64,000 bases of DNA from NCBI GenBank assembly GCA_963808135.1, contig CAWEFA010000102.1:33962-97961 (forward strand). Reading direction: 5' to 3'. This DNA comes from CAWEFA01 sp963808135. GTDB lineage: Bacteria > Bacteroidota > Bacteroidia > Bacteroidales > DTGW01. Made by a program: the position numbers and the translations under genes. Positions within the stretch are counted from its first letter, which is position 1, and every line of letters starts with the position of its first letter. Shown here piece after piece: positions 36,791-47,656 of this stretch. The notes beneath the pieces were generated by a model that worked only from the letters and a program-made list of their open reading frames with translations, had not been told where the DNA came from and ran no database searches.

Positions 36791-39727
36791 ATGAGAACTA
36801 AAAAACTATTGAAAAGCTCTATTATACTTAGTTTAGTATTCATCTTTGCAAAAGAAATTCAAGTGCATGCTCAAAACAGCCCTGATTCAACCGGAAACAT
36901 TATTCGCGAACGATCACTAATGGATCAGGATTGGCGCTTTGCTTACGGGCATTCCTTTGATGCTGGAAAAGATTTTAATCATGGAACCGGGTATTTTTCA
37001 TATATGACTAAAACCGGTTATGGCGATGGCCCTGCATCAAAGAGTTTCGACGACCGTACCTGGCGTATAATCAATCTCCCGCACGATTGGGCTGTTGAAT
37101 TGCCTTTCGATTTTAAAGCAGGTTACAGTCACGGATATAAAACAATAGGCAGAAATTTTCCCGAAACCAGCGTTGGCTGGTACCGGAAAACATTTGTTAT
37201 TCCCGAATCCGATCTCGGCAAGCGTATCAGTATTGAATTTGACGGTGTCCGTCGTAATTCAATAGTATGGGTGAATGGCTTCTATCTCGGACAGGAACAT
37301 AGCGGGTATAATAATTTTCAATATGATATTACCGATTACCTTAATTATGGAGGGGAAAATGTTGTTGCCGTCCGTGTGGATGCAACTATGGAAGAAGGCT
37401 GGTTTTATGAAGGCGCCGGTATATACAGGCATGCTTGGTTAGAAAAAACATCGCCGTTGCATATTTCTCCTTACGGAATATTTGTTACCTCCGAACTTCA
37501 TGACAATAATGCCGATATTACAGCCAGAACCACAATTATAAACCAGGAAGATGCTGAAACAACCTTTGATATTGATCAGACAATTTTAGATGCCGATGGA
37601 AAACCTATTACCTCAGGGATATTAAAGCAACTCAAACTTAAAGCTGGCGAAGAAAAAGAATATTTTAGCAATATTAACATATCAAACCCCAAACTCTGGT
37701 CAATCGAAACGCCTTACCTACATAAGCTTATAACCTCTATAAGAAGAGGCAATACGGTTATTGATCGTTCGGAAACTACTTTTGGTATCCGCACACTTAG
37801 GTTTGACCCGAATGAAGGATTTTTCCTGAATGGCAAACATGTGCTGATTAATGGTACAAACAACCACCAGGACTTTGCCGGGGTTGGCGCCGCCATGCCC
37901 GATGCATTGCAGGAATTTCGCATTAAACGGTTGAAAGAAATGGGCTGCAATGCTTACCGTTGTTCGCATAACCCTCCCACGCCTGAATTGCTCGATGCTT
38001 GCGATCACCAGGGCATGTTAGTTCTTGATGAAAACCGTTTGATGGGTATCAATACCGAATATATGGATTTATTGAAGCGTATGATTGTACGCGATCGCAA
38101 CCATCCGTGTATTTTCACATGGTCGCTTGGCAACGAGGAATGGACAATCGAAAGCAATGTTTTAGGGGCGCGTATTGCTTCAACTATGAAGGCATTTGCT
38201 CACAGGCTCGATTCAAGCCGCCTTGTTACTACTGCAATTGACGGTGGATGTGGAAACGGGACATCCACTGTGCTCGATGTTATGGGATTTAATTACCTGC
38301 GCCAATGTGATATTGACGAATATCATAAAAAATTTCCGAACCAACCCGGTATGGGAACGGAAGAAACCACATCGCGGGGAACACGGGGAATATATGTTAC
38401 CGATAGCGTTAAAGCCTATTTGATGGCAACCGACCGGGCGCCTTCAGGATGGAGTATCGAAAAAGGGTTGCAATTCTATGCTGCCCGGCCATTTCTCGCC
38501 GGATTATTCTTTTGGACAGGCTTTGATTATCGGGGTGAACCTGCTCCATATGGCTGGCCACAGGTTAGTTCGCAATGCGGCATTATGGATATTTGCGGTT
38601 TCCCAAAAGATCAGTATTATTATCTAAAATCGTGGTGGACTGACGAACCGGTACTGCACCTGCTGCCTCATTGGAATTGGAAAAGCATGGAAGGGAAGGC
38701 AATCAGTGTTTGGGCATACAGCAATTGTGAAGAAGTGGAATTGTTCCTGAACAATAAAAGTTTAGGACGAAAAACTATGTTGAAAAATGCTCATCTGGAA
38801 TGGATGGTAAATTATGAACCCGGTACTTTGCTTGCGCGTGGCTATAAGAACGGTAAAGAGATTATTACCGACAAGGTTGAAACAACAAGTGAACCGGCAG
38901 TAATTACGCTTATTCCCGATCGCACTTCTATAAAAGCCAATGGGAAAGATGTTTCAGTAATTACAGTACAGGTCAATGACCCGGAAGGGCGTTGTGTACC
39001 CAAAGCCTGCAATGAAATTTCCTTCACTTTACAGGGGCCGGGCAAAATAATTGGCGAAGGCAATGGCGATCCTTCTTCGCATGAGCCGGATAAATTTATT
39101 GAAGAAATAAGCCAAATAAGAATTGAAAACCTTAAAGCAAAATTGTTGTCTTCAAAAGATAATTATCCTGAATCCGCTGTTGATTTCAACGATTCGAACT
39201 GGCCGCCAATGACAGATGAACAGGGCAATTACAATGTTAAAGCAAAAGATTCGCTAAAAACAGCAGTAATTCGCGGCACATTCAGTTTACCCGGGTTAAC
39301 GGATAGTACGGAAATATCCCTGTGGCCAAAAAGCCTCGGTGAAGTACAGGCAATTTATATAAATGGAAAACTTATAGCAAAAAGCATAAAACGTGATGAT
39401 GCCGTTCAAAAATACATACTCGGGCATCAAATACTTAAAAAAGGCAAAAATATATATGCCGTCGTTTGTACGCCATTAGTTCCAAGATACCAATGGGACA
39501 ATCTGAATACCGATCCGGGCATAATAAGGGTTTACCTGCCTGCCGGAATATGGAAACGTAGGGCTTTTAACGGTTTAGCCCAGGTTATTGTACAAAGCAA
39601 AAATCAGGCTGGAGAAATTAAATTAAAGGCAACTTCGCCAGGCCTTTCGGAAGCGGTAACTACAATACTTTCAAATTCCGTTAGCTTGCAACCGAAAGTA
39701 AACTCATTAGACGTGAAAATGAAATAA
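36791..39727 (+). CDS. Glycoside hydrolase family 2 protein (beta-galactosidase-like)
   Basis: About 978 residues, exported. I prefer the ATG at 36791 (MRTKKLLKSSIILSL), giving a normal signal peptide; an upstream ATG at 36767 is in frame. Domains in order: sugar-binding jelly roll (SWYRKTFVIP, IVWVNGFYLGQEHSGYN, near residues 115-225), immunoglobulin-like middle, TIM barrel with acid/base Glu in SLGNEEW and probable nucleophile in MGTEETTSRG, DUF4982-like segment (VEVELFLNNKSLG region), a Big-like domain, and a C-terminal second jelly roll (AIYINGKLIA). It would release beta-linked sugars from plant or host glycans in the periplasm or outside. No SusC/D pair is adjacent. Confidence 0.88.
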   Translation: MRTKKLLKSSIILSLVFIFAKEIQVHAQNSPDSTGNIIRERSLMDQDWRFAYGHSFDAGKDFNHGTGYFSYMTKTGYGDGPASKSFDDRTWRIINLPHDWAVELPFDFKAGYSHGYKTIGRNFPETSVGWYRKTFVIPESDLGKRISIEFDGVRRNSIVWVNGFYLGQEHSGYNNFQYDITDYLNYGGENVVAVRVDATMEEGWFYEGAGIYRHAWLEKTSPLHISPYGIFVTSELHDNNADITARTTIINQEDAETTFDIDQTILDADGKPITSGILKQLKLKAGEEKEYFSNINISNPKLWSIETPYLHKLITSIRRGNTVIDRSETTFGIRTLRFDPNEGFFLNGKHVLINGTNNHQDFAGVGAAMPDALQEFRIKRLKEMGCNAYRCSHNPPTPELLDACDHQGMLVLDENRLMGINTEYMDLLKRMIVRDRNHPCIFTWSLGNEEWTIESNVLGARIASTMKAFAHRLDSSRLVTTAIDGGCGNGTSTVLDVMGFNYLRQCDIDEYHKKFPNQPGMGTEETTSRGTRGIYVTDSVKAYLMATDRAPSGWSIEKGLQFYAARPFLAGLFFWTGFDYRGEPAPYGWPQVSSQCGIMDICGFPKDQYYYLKSWWTDEPVLHLLPHWNWKSMEGKAISVWAYSNCEEVELFLNNKSLGRKTMLKNAHLEWMVNYEPGTLLARGYKNGKEIITDKVETTSEPAVITLIPDRTSIKANGKDVSVITVQVNDPEGRCVPKACNEISFTLQGPGKIIGEGNGDPSSHEPDKFIEEISQIRIENLKAKLLSSKDNYPESAVDFNDSNWPPMTDEQGNYNVKAKDSLKTAVIRGTFSLPGLTDSTEISLWPKSLGEVQAIYINGKLIAKSIKRDDAVQKYILGHQILKKGKNIYAVVCTPLVPRYQWDNLNTDPGIIRVYLPAGIWKRRAFNGLAQVIVQSKNQAGEIKLKATSPGLSEAVTTILSNSVSLQPKVNSLDVKMK

Positions 39728-39870
39728 TCATTTATACAGTTTTCCGGACACTCTCAATTTTTTTAGTGAAAATCATTTACTTCGAAATTTATTAAAAAAA
39801 CAGAAATTGATACTTTTGGTATAGTAATTGAATAAACTTTGCATAAGAAATAATTTAAAATATTAAAATC

Positions 39871-40461
39871 ATGAAAAAGATATTTGTTTTACCGGCAATA
39901 TTAATGGTATTAATTATTTTGAACGAATGCACAACCCGTAAGGTTCAACGTATTAGTACCGATCAGCAAATCGATTTAAGCGGTCGCTGGAACGACAGCG
40001 ATTCCAAATTGTGTGCTGATGATCTTACACAACAATTTCTGTCTGAAAAATGGATACCTCAGTTTGAACAACAGCACGAAATGAAAAAAGCTTCAGTGGT
40101 TATTGGCTTAATAAAAAATAAAAGCCATGAACATATTGATGCTGAAACATTCATTAAAGATATAGAAAAGGCTATTATAAATAATGGCTCAGTCCGTCTT
40201 GTCCAGGCTGGCGACAAAAGAGAGGAATTGCGCAGGGAAAGGGCCGATCAACAAGACTATGCTTCGAAAGAATCAGTTAAAAAATGGGGACAGGAATTAG
40301 GAGCTGATTTTATTTTACAAGGCACAATAAATTCAATTGTTGATTCATATAATAAACAAGAAGTTGTTTATTACCAAATTGACCTTGAGCTTACCAACCT
40401 CGAATCAAATGAAATAGTTTGGATTGGCGATAAAAAGATAAAAAAGCTTATTAATAATTGA
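39871..40461 (+). CDS. LpoB-like penicillin-binding-protein activator lipoprotein
   Basis: A 196-residue protein with a lipoprotein signal (LIILNECTTRK, Cys near residue 21). The body matches LpoB-type proteins: DLSGRWNDSDSKLCADDLTQ, VVIGLIKNKSHEHID, ELGADFILQGTINSIVD and the final LTNLESNEIVWIGDKKIKK. In Proteobacteria LpoB stimulates PBP1b; here the role is inferred. Followed by a COG3014-type lipoprotein, a pairing I know from other genomes. Confidence 0.8.
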   Translation: MKKIFVLPAILMVLIILNECTTRKVQRISTDQQIDLSGRWNDSDSKLCADDLTQQFLSEKWIPQFEQQHEMKKASVVIGLIKNKSHEHIDAETFIKDIEKAIINNGSVRLVQAGDKREELRRERADQQDYASKESVKKWGQELGADFILQGTINSIVDSYNKQEVVYYQIDLELTNLESNEIVWIGDKKIKKLINN

Positions 40462-40638
40462 TTTTTCTTTCAGCCAATCTCTATTGTAAAAAAGCATAAT
40501 CGCTAAATTACAATTGACTAAAATAATACAGGGAAAACCAATTATTCTGTAAGATTTGGTTTTTTCCATGTATTATTTCTTCAATTGGCTTATTGATTTT
40601 ATTACAACCTCATTTTATATTGTACCAATTTCAGAATA

Positions 40639-42054
40639 ATGAAACCGAAATTTCTTAATGGAAAAAACCTTTGTATCATTGCGCTAATTTTAATATTGTC
40701 GGGTTGTGCCACATATTACATGAAAACATTGAGATTCCAGGAAAAGGTGCTAAGGGGCGATATGCTTGATGCCGACAAATATCTTACTAAAAATAATAAA
40801 GACGCTAAGGGCAAAAATGCAATTTTACATTTTTTAAACCGCGGATATGTTTCATTTATGCTAAACCAATGGGATAGCAGCAATCAATATTTTGCCAATG
40901 CAGACAGGCTGATTGAAGACCAGCAAAAAAACTATTTTAATGAAGCTCTTGCATTATTAACAAATCCTATGGTTAAACCATATAAACCTGAAGATTTCGA
41001 GGTAGTTATTCTCAACTTTTTTACTGCTTTAAATTATATAAGCTTGGGACAATTTGACGATGCCTTGGTTGAGTGCAGGCGAATTGATATTAAACTTAAT
41101 AAGCTAAACGATAAATACGGGCAAAACAAAAATAGGTATCAGCACGATGCTTTTGCAAATTTAATAATGGGATTGGTTTATGATGCCAATTCGGATTATA
41201 ATAATGCATTTATTGCTTATCGGAATGCTTACGAGGTTTATGAAAGCGATTATAAAAAATACTTTAATATGCAAGCGCCTGAGCAGCTAAAAAAAGATTT
41301 ATTACGAGCGGCATATCAAACAGGTTTTTATGATGATTTAGAAGAATACGAAAAAACATTTAATATGAAATATCAGCCTGATTCAAATTATAATGCCAAT
41401 CTGGTTTTTGTTTGGCTTAATGGCTTTGGGCCTGTGAAAGACGAATGGAGTATAAATTTTGCCGTAGTAAAAGGACAGGGCGGGATTGTTTCGTTTGTAA
41501 ATGATGAAAACAATTTTTCGTTTCCATTCAGCACGGCAAGTATGAATAGTAACGAAAGAACTTCTTTTTCGGATTTTAATATGTTAAGGGTGGCATTTCC
41601 CAAATATGTTGAACGAAAACCTTTTTACTCATCCGCCCAGCTTATTGAAGATAACAATACTTACAATGTTGAATTGGCAGAAAACATAAATGAAATAGCA
41701 TTTAAAACTTTAAATGACCGTATGCTGCGCGAATTTGCAACTTCATTGCTCAGGCTTGCGGTTAAAAAGGCAATGGAGCAGGCAGTAAGACGCGAAGATA
41801 AAAATGCCGGAACAATTTTAAGTATTGTTAATGCTTTAACTGAGAAAGCCGATACACGAAATTGGCAAACCCTGCCATATTCATTTTCCTATTCGCGGAT
41901 TCCTTTAAAAATTGGCAACAATACTTATAAATTAAAGGTAGCTTCTCCAAATGGCAATGAACATGCTTATGATTTTACTGTAAACGCTGAAAAAGGTAAA
42001 ACATACTTTCAGACATTTCATAATATTGAAAGCCTGCCATTAAATTTAAGATAA
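40639..42054 (+). CDS. COG3014-type TPR lipoprotein
   Basis: A 471-residue lipoprotein (LILSGCATYYMK, Cys near residue 23) with TPR-like repeats in the first half (RGYVSFMLNQWDSSNQYFAN, FFTALNYISLGQFDDALVEC, NLIMGLVYDANSDYNNAFIA) and a beta-rich C-terminal half. Matches the COG3014 family often encoded next to LpoB-like proteins, suggesting a shared envelope function. Confidence 0.8.
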   Translation: MKPKFLNGKNLCIIALILILSGCATYYMKTLRFQEKVLRGDMLDADKYLTKNNKDAKGKNAILHFLNRGYVSFMLNQWDSSNQYFANADRLIEDQQKNYFNEALALLTNPMVKPYKPEDFEVVILNFFTALNYISLGQFDDALVECRRIDIKLNKLNDKYGQNKNRYQHDAFANLIMGLVYDANSDYNNAFIAYRNAYEVYESDYKKYFNMQAPEQLKKDLLRAAYQTGFYDDLEEYEKTFNMKYQPDSNYNANLVFVWLNGFGPVKDEWSINFAVVKGQGGIVSFVNDENNFSFPFSTASMNSNERTSFSDFNMLRVAFPKYVERKPFYSSAQLIEDNNTYNVELAENINEIAFKTLNDRMLREFATSLLRLAVKKAMEQAVRREDKNAGTILSIVNALTEKADTRNWQTLPYSFSYSRIPLKIGNNTYKLKVASPNGNEHAYDFTVNAEKGKTYFQTFHNIESLPLNLR

Positions 42055-42085
42055 TAGATATTTTTGACGATTAATTAATGCAATA

Positions 42086-42244
42086 ATGAAAAAATATCGG
42101 TGTACTGTTTGCGGATATATTTACGATCCTGAGGAAGGCGATCCTGATGGCAATATAAAACCTGGCACTTCATTCGAAGCTTTGCCGTATGATTGGGTTT
42201 GCCCGGCCTGCGGAGTAGCAAAATCGGAATTTGTTGAAGCATGA
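42086..42244 (+). CDS. Rubredoxin
   Basis: A 52-residue small iron protein. The four iron ligands lie in two knuckles, CTVCGY (residues 6-11) and CPACGV (39-44), with the typical YDPEEGDPDG and PGTSFEALPYDWVCP between. It carries single electrons in anaerobic redox and oxygen-defence pathways. It begins 32 bases after the COG3014-type gene and is convergent with the TonB receptor. Confidence 0.95.
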   Translation: MKKYRCTVCGYIYDPEEGDPDGNIKPGTSFEALPYDWVCPACGVAKSEFVEA

Positions 42245-42260
42245 TTCAACAAAAGAATCA

Positions 42261-44682
42261 TTAGAAAGATACGGTCAATTTTACATTAAATCTTCTCGAT
42301 GTAAGATAATTGGGCACGGCAAAATAACCCGGGATATTTTCATTATTGCTTACCGTTTTTACCCATAAGTACGAAGCCGTATTATTAACTCCTATTACAT
42401 TGAATATTTCAGCGCTTAAACATATTTCTTTAAAATGTTTAAAAAAATTGCCGGGCAATTCATCATCCGGGCCTTTAATAATTTTCGAAAAACCTACGTC
42501 AACCCTTTTATATGAAGGAAGTATTCGATATACCTGATCCCAACGTGGATTAATTGGAATAGATATCGGTAAACTGCTACCATAATGTATGCTAAGGAAT
42601 ACTTTATAAGACGGATACCGTGGCAAATAATCCTGGAAATACATACCCAGGTTTAATAACTGGTAAGTAGGCATTGGAAAATAACCAATTGAATCATTTT
42701 TTATGTGTTCCATTGAATGTAAAAGCGACAGGCTAAACCACGATTCCGTTCCTTTAACAAATTCACCGTTAATTTTAAAATCAATACCGGTAGCATAACC
42801 AACAGCCAAATTTTGTCCGCCATATATTGTCCGAACGTTATCAATTTGGTATGGCACCAAATTATCATAGCTTTTATAATAGGCTTCGGTTGTTAGTTTA
42901 AAGGGTTTTGTGAGTACGTAAAATATATAATCGGAACCCAACACATAGTGTATTGATTTCTGAGCTTTAAGGTTTGTGTTTAAAACTCCCTGTGGGTTTA
43001 TCATTTCTTTGAAAAAAGGAGGTTGGTTGTAAAAGCCGGTAGCAAAATATAAAACCAGGTTCTTTTTCCAGGAAGGTTTATATGTTATTGAAAATCTCGG
43101 ATTAAATATTGTTTGTTTGTTAAGCGACCAATAATTTGCACGGAAACCGGCCGTAAGATATAATTTGTCGTTTCCTGGCGAGAATTCAATAGTATTCATG
43201 GCAAATCCCATAAGCCGGTGAGAGGTAAAATCGTTATTTGAATGGCATGCATTTGAGAGAAGTATTATACCGGTATCATAAGGGATTGCATAACCGGCTG
43301 AATCAATAAGGTTCCATTCATCTAACCTGTCCTGAATAATTTCCTGTTGATACGTTAGCCCCCATTTTAATTTATTGTTTTCATGGTTTAAAGTTCCTAT
43401 GTGTGAAACAGAAAAAATGTCTGCATCGAAATAATCACGGGCATGGTTTAATGATGAACCTATTCCAATATTTATTGTGCTGTCGGATTCACCAGGATTT
43501 ATATCGAGTTGGTTGATTAAGTATTGACCAAGAATATCAAAAGTTTCAGATTCATGGATATTATAAGCCGAAGTAATTATTTTGAGAGAAAGGTCATTTT
43601 TCAAATGGTAATTAAATGTAAAAGCCCCCATCATATTTCTAAACAAATCATCTTCCTGGCCTTCATAATATACCTGTAATTGCAGTGGTTCCTGAAATGT
43701 TCCGAAATCAGTAGTCCTGTCGGTTGGAATAAACTGGTATTTATTCTGGCTGAAATTTCCAATGAAGCTTGCTTCAAATTTAGGCGTAATATCATAGGTG
43801 AGATACGTTTGGGCATCGACAAATAAAGGCTTGTAATCGCCTTTGGTATCAAGGCTTAACAAAAGATATTGTGTTGTTTTGTACCTGATACCAGTTATAT
43901 GCCTGAATTTGTTATCTTTTGAAATTCCTTCAAAGTACGCATTTGCCCCCAACATGCTTGCGCTAACCGAACCTGTATTGTCAACAGGGCGTTTGTAAGT
44001 AACATCGAGGACTGATGACATTTTATCGCCATAACCCGCATCGAAACCCCCAGCCGAGAATTTTAAAGAACCAACCATATCGGGGTTAATAAAACTCAAG
44101 CCTTCTTCCTGTCCGCTGCGAATAAGAACCGGACGGTATATTTCTATATCGTTTACATAAACGAGATTTTCATCAAAACTTCCACCCCTGACAGAATACT
44201 GAGAACTCAGCTCATTATTTGATGCTACGCCGGGAAGATATTTTATCATATCTTCAATGTTTCCGCTGATGTTTGGAATTTTCGCCAACGTGCGTGTATC
44301 AATCCTTTGCATTGTAGCGCTTACATCGAAACGTCCATTTACTTTTACTTCTTCAAGTTTCTCAACAGCTTCCTGCAATATAAAATCAATATTAATTCTT
44401 GAAGATGTATCTTTTTTAATCTTTGAAGTTAAGGTTTGGTAACCTATGCAGCTGACAACTATTTTATTTGAATCAGCAGGTATTTGCATTTCATACTGGC
44501 CTGAACCGGTTGGCAGTTGTTCCATATTTTGTACCAGGTATGCTGATTGTGGCAAAACCTATTGAATACCCTGCCGTGTCAGTTATCATTCCATATATAA
44601 CTGACAATTTTTGGCCAAAACCATTAAATGAGATTAAGATAAAAGTTAAAATAAAGGCTAAGCAGGTTTTTATTATCTTCAT
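42261..44682 (-). CDS. TonB-dependent receptor (one frameshift)
   Basis: Outer-membrane transporter. The N-terminus starts at 44682 with a signal peptide (MKIIKTCLAFILTFILISFN) and a carboxypeptidase-regulatory-like domain (VIYGMITDTAGYSIGFATIS). That frame ends at 44491; the body continues one base away from about 44510 (GSGQYEMQIPADSNKIVVSC). Removing one C in AACCGG at about 44505-44513 joins them, giving about 806 residues. The plug shows IPNISGNIEDMIKYLPGVAS and YSVRGGSFDENLVYVNDIEI. A 22-strand barrel follows, ending in RRFNVKLTVSF. Substrate unknown; no SusD-like partner is adjacent. Confidence 0.88.
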
Positions 44683-44832
44683 TAAAAAAATTTCACTTAA
44701 AAACTCAAATTTTGTATTTGAAATTGTGTAAAGTAAGTATTTTTTTGACTTTCATTTATCCAAACTGAATTTAAGCTTATGATTTGAATTCATTTTTGTT
44801 TGTAAGAACCAAACAAATTTATCTAAAATAAA

Positions 44833-44855
44833 ACAACCGGCTTTGAGTCGGTTGC
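44833..44855 (-). terminator. Rho-independent terminator of fba
   Basis: Read on the minus strand, GCAACCGACTCAAAGCCGGT forms a stem-loop (CAACCG with CGGTTG) followed by TTTTATTTT, 34 bases after the fba stop. Confidence 0.7.
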
Positions 44856-44888
44856 TTTATCATTTTTTAAAAATCAAGTAGGCTGCAA

Positions 44889-45882
44889 TTATGCCTTATT
44901 TGCGCTGCCAAGAACATTATTTATTTTATGTTTATAAAGTTCCTTAAGTTGATCGCGTGCAGGGCCAAGATATTTCCTTGGATCGAATTCTGCCGGGCTG
45001 TCAACAAAAACTTTTCTCACAGCGGCAGTCATAGCCAACCTGCCATCGGAATCGATATTGATTTTACAAACTGCCGATTTTGCAGCCCTTCGTAACTGTT
45101 CTTCCGGTATGCCGACAGCGTCTTTCAATTTGCCTCCGTTTGAATTAATAATTTTTACCAATTCAGCAGGCACTGAAGAAGCTCCATGCAGAACAATCGG
45201 GAAGCCCGGAATTTTTATTTCAATTTCTTCTAAGATATCGAATTTTAATGGCGGGGGAACAAGTATTCCATCAGCATTTCTGGTACATTGCTCCGGTTTA
45301 AATTTGTTGGCGCCATGCGAAGTGCCTATGGAAATGGCAAGAGAATCTACGCCTGTTTTTTTCACAAAATCTTCAACTTCCTGTGGACGCGTGTATAGAC
45401 GAATGTTCAGCAACAACTTCATCTTCAATCCCGGCTAAAACGCCCAATTCACCTTCAACAGTAACATCGTATTTATGGGCATATTCGACAACCTGTTTTG
45501 TCAGCTCAATATTCTTATCATAAGAATGGTGCGAACCATCTATCATAACCGATGAAAACCCAAACTCGATACACGATTTACATAACTCAAAAGTATCGCC
45601 ATGATCGAGGTGCAATACTATGGGAATTTCATAGCCCAATTCTTTGGCGTATTGAACAGCTCCCTGAGCCAGAAAACGCAACAAAGTTTGATTTGCATAT
45701 TTTCTTGCACCACTGGATACCTGTAAAATTACAGGCGATTTTGTTTCAACACATGCGCTTATAATAGCCTGCAGTTGCTCTAAGTTATTAAAATTAAATG
45801 CCGGAATGGCATAACCGCCTTTTACGGCTTTTTGGAATAATTCTTTAGAATTTACCAATCCAAGTTCTTTATATTGAATCAT
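44889..45882 (-). CDS. fba: Class II fructose-bisphosphate aldolase (one frameshift)
   Basis: Zinc-dependent aldolase of glycolysis and gluconeogenesis. The N-terminal part (45882-45373) has AIPAFNFNNLEQLQAIIS, VLHLDHGDTFELCKSCIEFG with zinc-binding His, and VEGELGVLAGIEDEV; the C-terminal part (from about 45396) has YTRPQEVEDFVKKTGVDSLA, IGTSHGA, VLHGASSVPAELV and CKINIDSDGRLAM. One extra base at about 45394-45397 separates them; its removal gives HSSYTRPQE and about 330 residues, normal for the family. Essential enzyme, so a sequence error is likely. Confidence 0.93.
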
Positions 45883-46051
45883 AATTTGGTTTATTTATAT
45901 TATTAAATTTTAAGCCGCAAATATAAAAAAAATGCAGTAAGTATTTTAAGTAACAATGCTTTTTATGTTTTGTTGTTATTTCAAAAATTTTCACTCCGAA
46001 ATAACATAGGGCATAAAAGGCAAATATTAAAAAATGATTTGACAAAAAATA

Positions 46052-46732
46052 TTATTGATTAGGCGCTTCGGGCAAATCTTTTGAATTTTTGAAAGTGCCG
46101 TCCTGTAAAGCTTTAATAAACTCAGCCCATGCAAAAGGGTTTAATAAGCTGAAAGTAGGGACCATGCCTAAATTGCATGCTTTATCAATTTGCTGTTGCA
46201 TTACATAATTGAAGTTCTTATCGGGTTCAGGACTATTGTATAAAATTACCTGAGTTTGAATTAAAGCAATATTTTTTATTGCGTTATTTATATCTTTATT
46301 TTTGGGCGGTTCATATTTCAAAACAGCTTCCTTAAATTCATCAAAAGTTTTCCATGGAAAAAGCGTTACGGCATCGATTAAAATAGTGTCCTGAACCATA
46401 ACAATATCCATAGAATAAAACATATTATCCAATGTATCGGGAATTTTAAATTTAGTCTTTCTGTAACCTGCACACGATACAAACACAGAGTCTTCTTTTC
46501 TGGCAATTATATCAAACATACCTTTTGAACCGGAAAAGACACTTTGACGCTTATTTTTTATTTTTACCAATGCGCCCGGAAGCGGCTCGTTATATGAGTT
46601 TTTAACAACTCCTGAAAAATCAATATATAAATTCTGGCTTTTAATACCGACTGTTGAAAAAATATCGATTGCCAGCAAAAAGAGTAATCGGAATAATATT
46701 ATACAAAAATTGTTTTTCAATGTATTTGGCAA
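46052..46732 (-). CDS. Exported carboxypeptidase-regulatory-like domain protein
   Basis: A 226-residue protein with an N-terminal signal or anchor segment and a beta-sandwich at about residues 35-115 (FSGVVKNSYNEPLPGALVKI, SVFVSCAGYRKTKFKIP), then a helical C-terminal part (PWKTFDEFKEAVLKYEPP). This layout recurs as small secreted proteins in Bacteroidota; function unknown. Confidence 0.75.
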   Translation of the reverse strand: MPNTLKNNFCIILFRLLFLLAIDIFSTVGIKSQNLYIDFSGVVKNSYNEPLPGALVKIKNKRQSVFSGSKGMFDIIARKEDSVFVSCAGYRKTKFKIPDTLDNMFYSMDIVMVQDTILIDAVTLFPWKTFDEFKEAVLKYEPPKNKDINNAIKNIALIQTQVILYNSPEPDKNFNYVMQQQIDKACNLGMVPTFSLLNPFAWAEFIKALQDGTFKNSKDLPEAPNQ

Positions 46733-47139
46733 TAATGATGAAAAATTTGTTCTAATCCTATTAATTCAGTAACGAAAGAATAACAAAATTGTTTTTTCCG
46801 GAAATAATAAATATCCCAAATATGTGCCAAAGTAATTATCAAATTTATGTTTTTTTAGTCTCGTTACTGAAACATTATATTTACTTTTTTTAAGTCAAAT
46901 AAAAATAATTGTAAGGCGTTCATTAAAGAAGGAAAAAAATCATAGGCTTTGATTATAGTGCTTCGGACAGTTCAATCCAACTGTGTTATAAACATTCTCT
47001 ATTTAATTATTTTTTATCATGTTTGTATATAAAGCAAATATTATTACTTTTGAATTACTCTGTGTTGGGAATATAGAAATAAATTACTATTAGTTAATGT
47101 ATTTATTATTAACCATATTTCTAAAATTCGAAATTCCCA
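46733..47139. other. Intergenic region with an orphan promoter-like segment
   Basis: About 400 AT-rich bases. The segment 46850-46912 resembles 55072-55132, the region directly upstream of the DsrE-like gene, sharing CATTATATTTACTTTTTT and TCAAATAAA. No gene follows it here. I see nothing else. Confidence 0.45.
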
Positions 47140-47439
47140 ATGCAATTAAATCTATTAAAGAGTTCAAGAAGAAACATAATCATCATTCTTTTTTTAGGTA
47201 TCGTATTTAGGTTGTTATTTGTGTTTGTAATACATCCGCCTGAAAAGTATCTTTTCAGCGATATGCAGGGTTATTACGAACGCGCTTTAAAGTTCGCCCA
47301 TGGCGAGAAAGAAAATAATATTTACGACTCTTTTTTCCCTCCCGCAACGCGCACTATTTACTCGATATTTTTCAAAGTAAAAAATTCATTTTTTGGGGTT
47401 GAAATATTTAATTCCTTTATAAGGCCTAAAGGCAGCTAA
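47140..47439 (+). pseudogene. Truncated GT-C-type membrane glycosyltransferase
   Basis: A 99-residue reading frame that looks like the start of a much longer protein. It has one membrane segment (IIIILFLGIVFRLLFVFVIH) and then LFSDMQGYYERALKFAHGE, matching the first extracellular loop of the two full-length genes at 48351 and 50751 (ADMSGYWDRA, SDMGNYIEKA), where GT-C enzymes carry a catalytic Asp. The frame then ends in RPKGS and no downstream continuation is visible before the next gene. Confidence 0.65.
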
Positions 47440-47656
47440 GTTGCATTTTATGGCAAAGCAACTTGTATATAATTGAAATAGAACATTATAAATTGACATG
47501 GTTTTTTCATTTTTCATGCAGTTGTAAAATTTTATGTACATTAATTTATAAATAATTACAATATAGCTTGCACTTGGTTACAGCTACGCTACTTATAGGC
47601 CAATTCGTAAAGAATAATAATTGGTATATTTTATTCTTAATAAATTTTAGGTAAAA

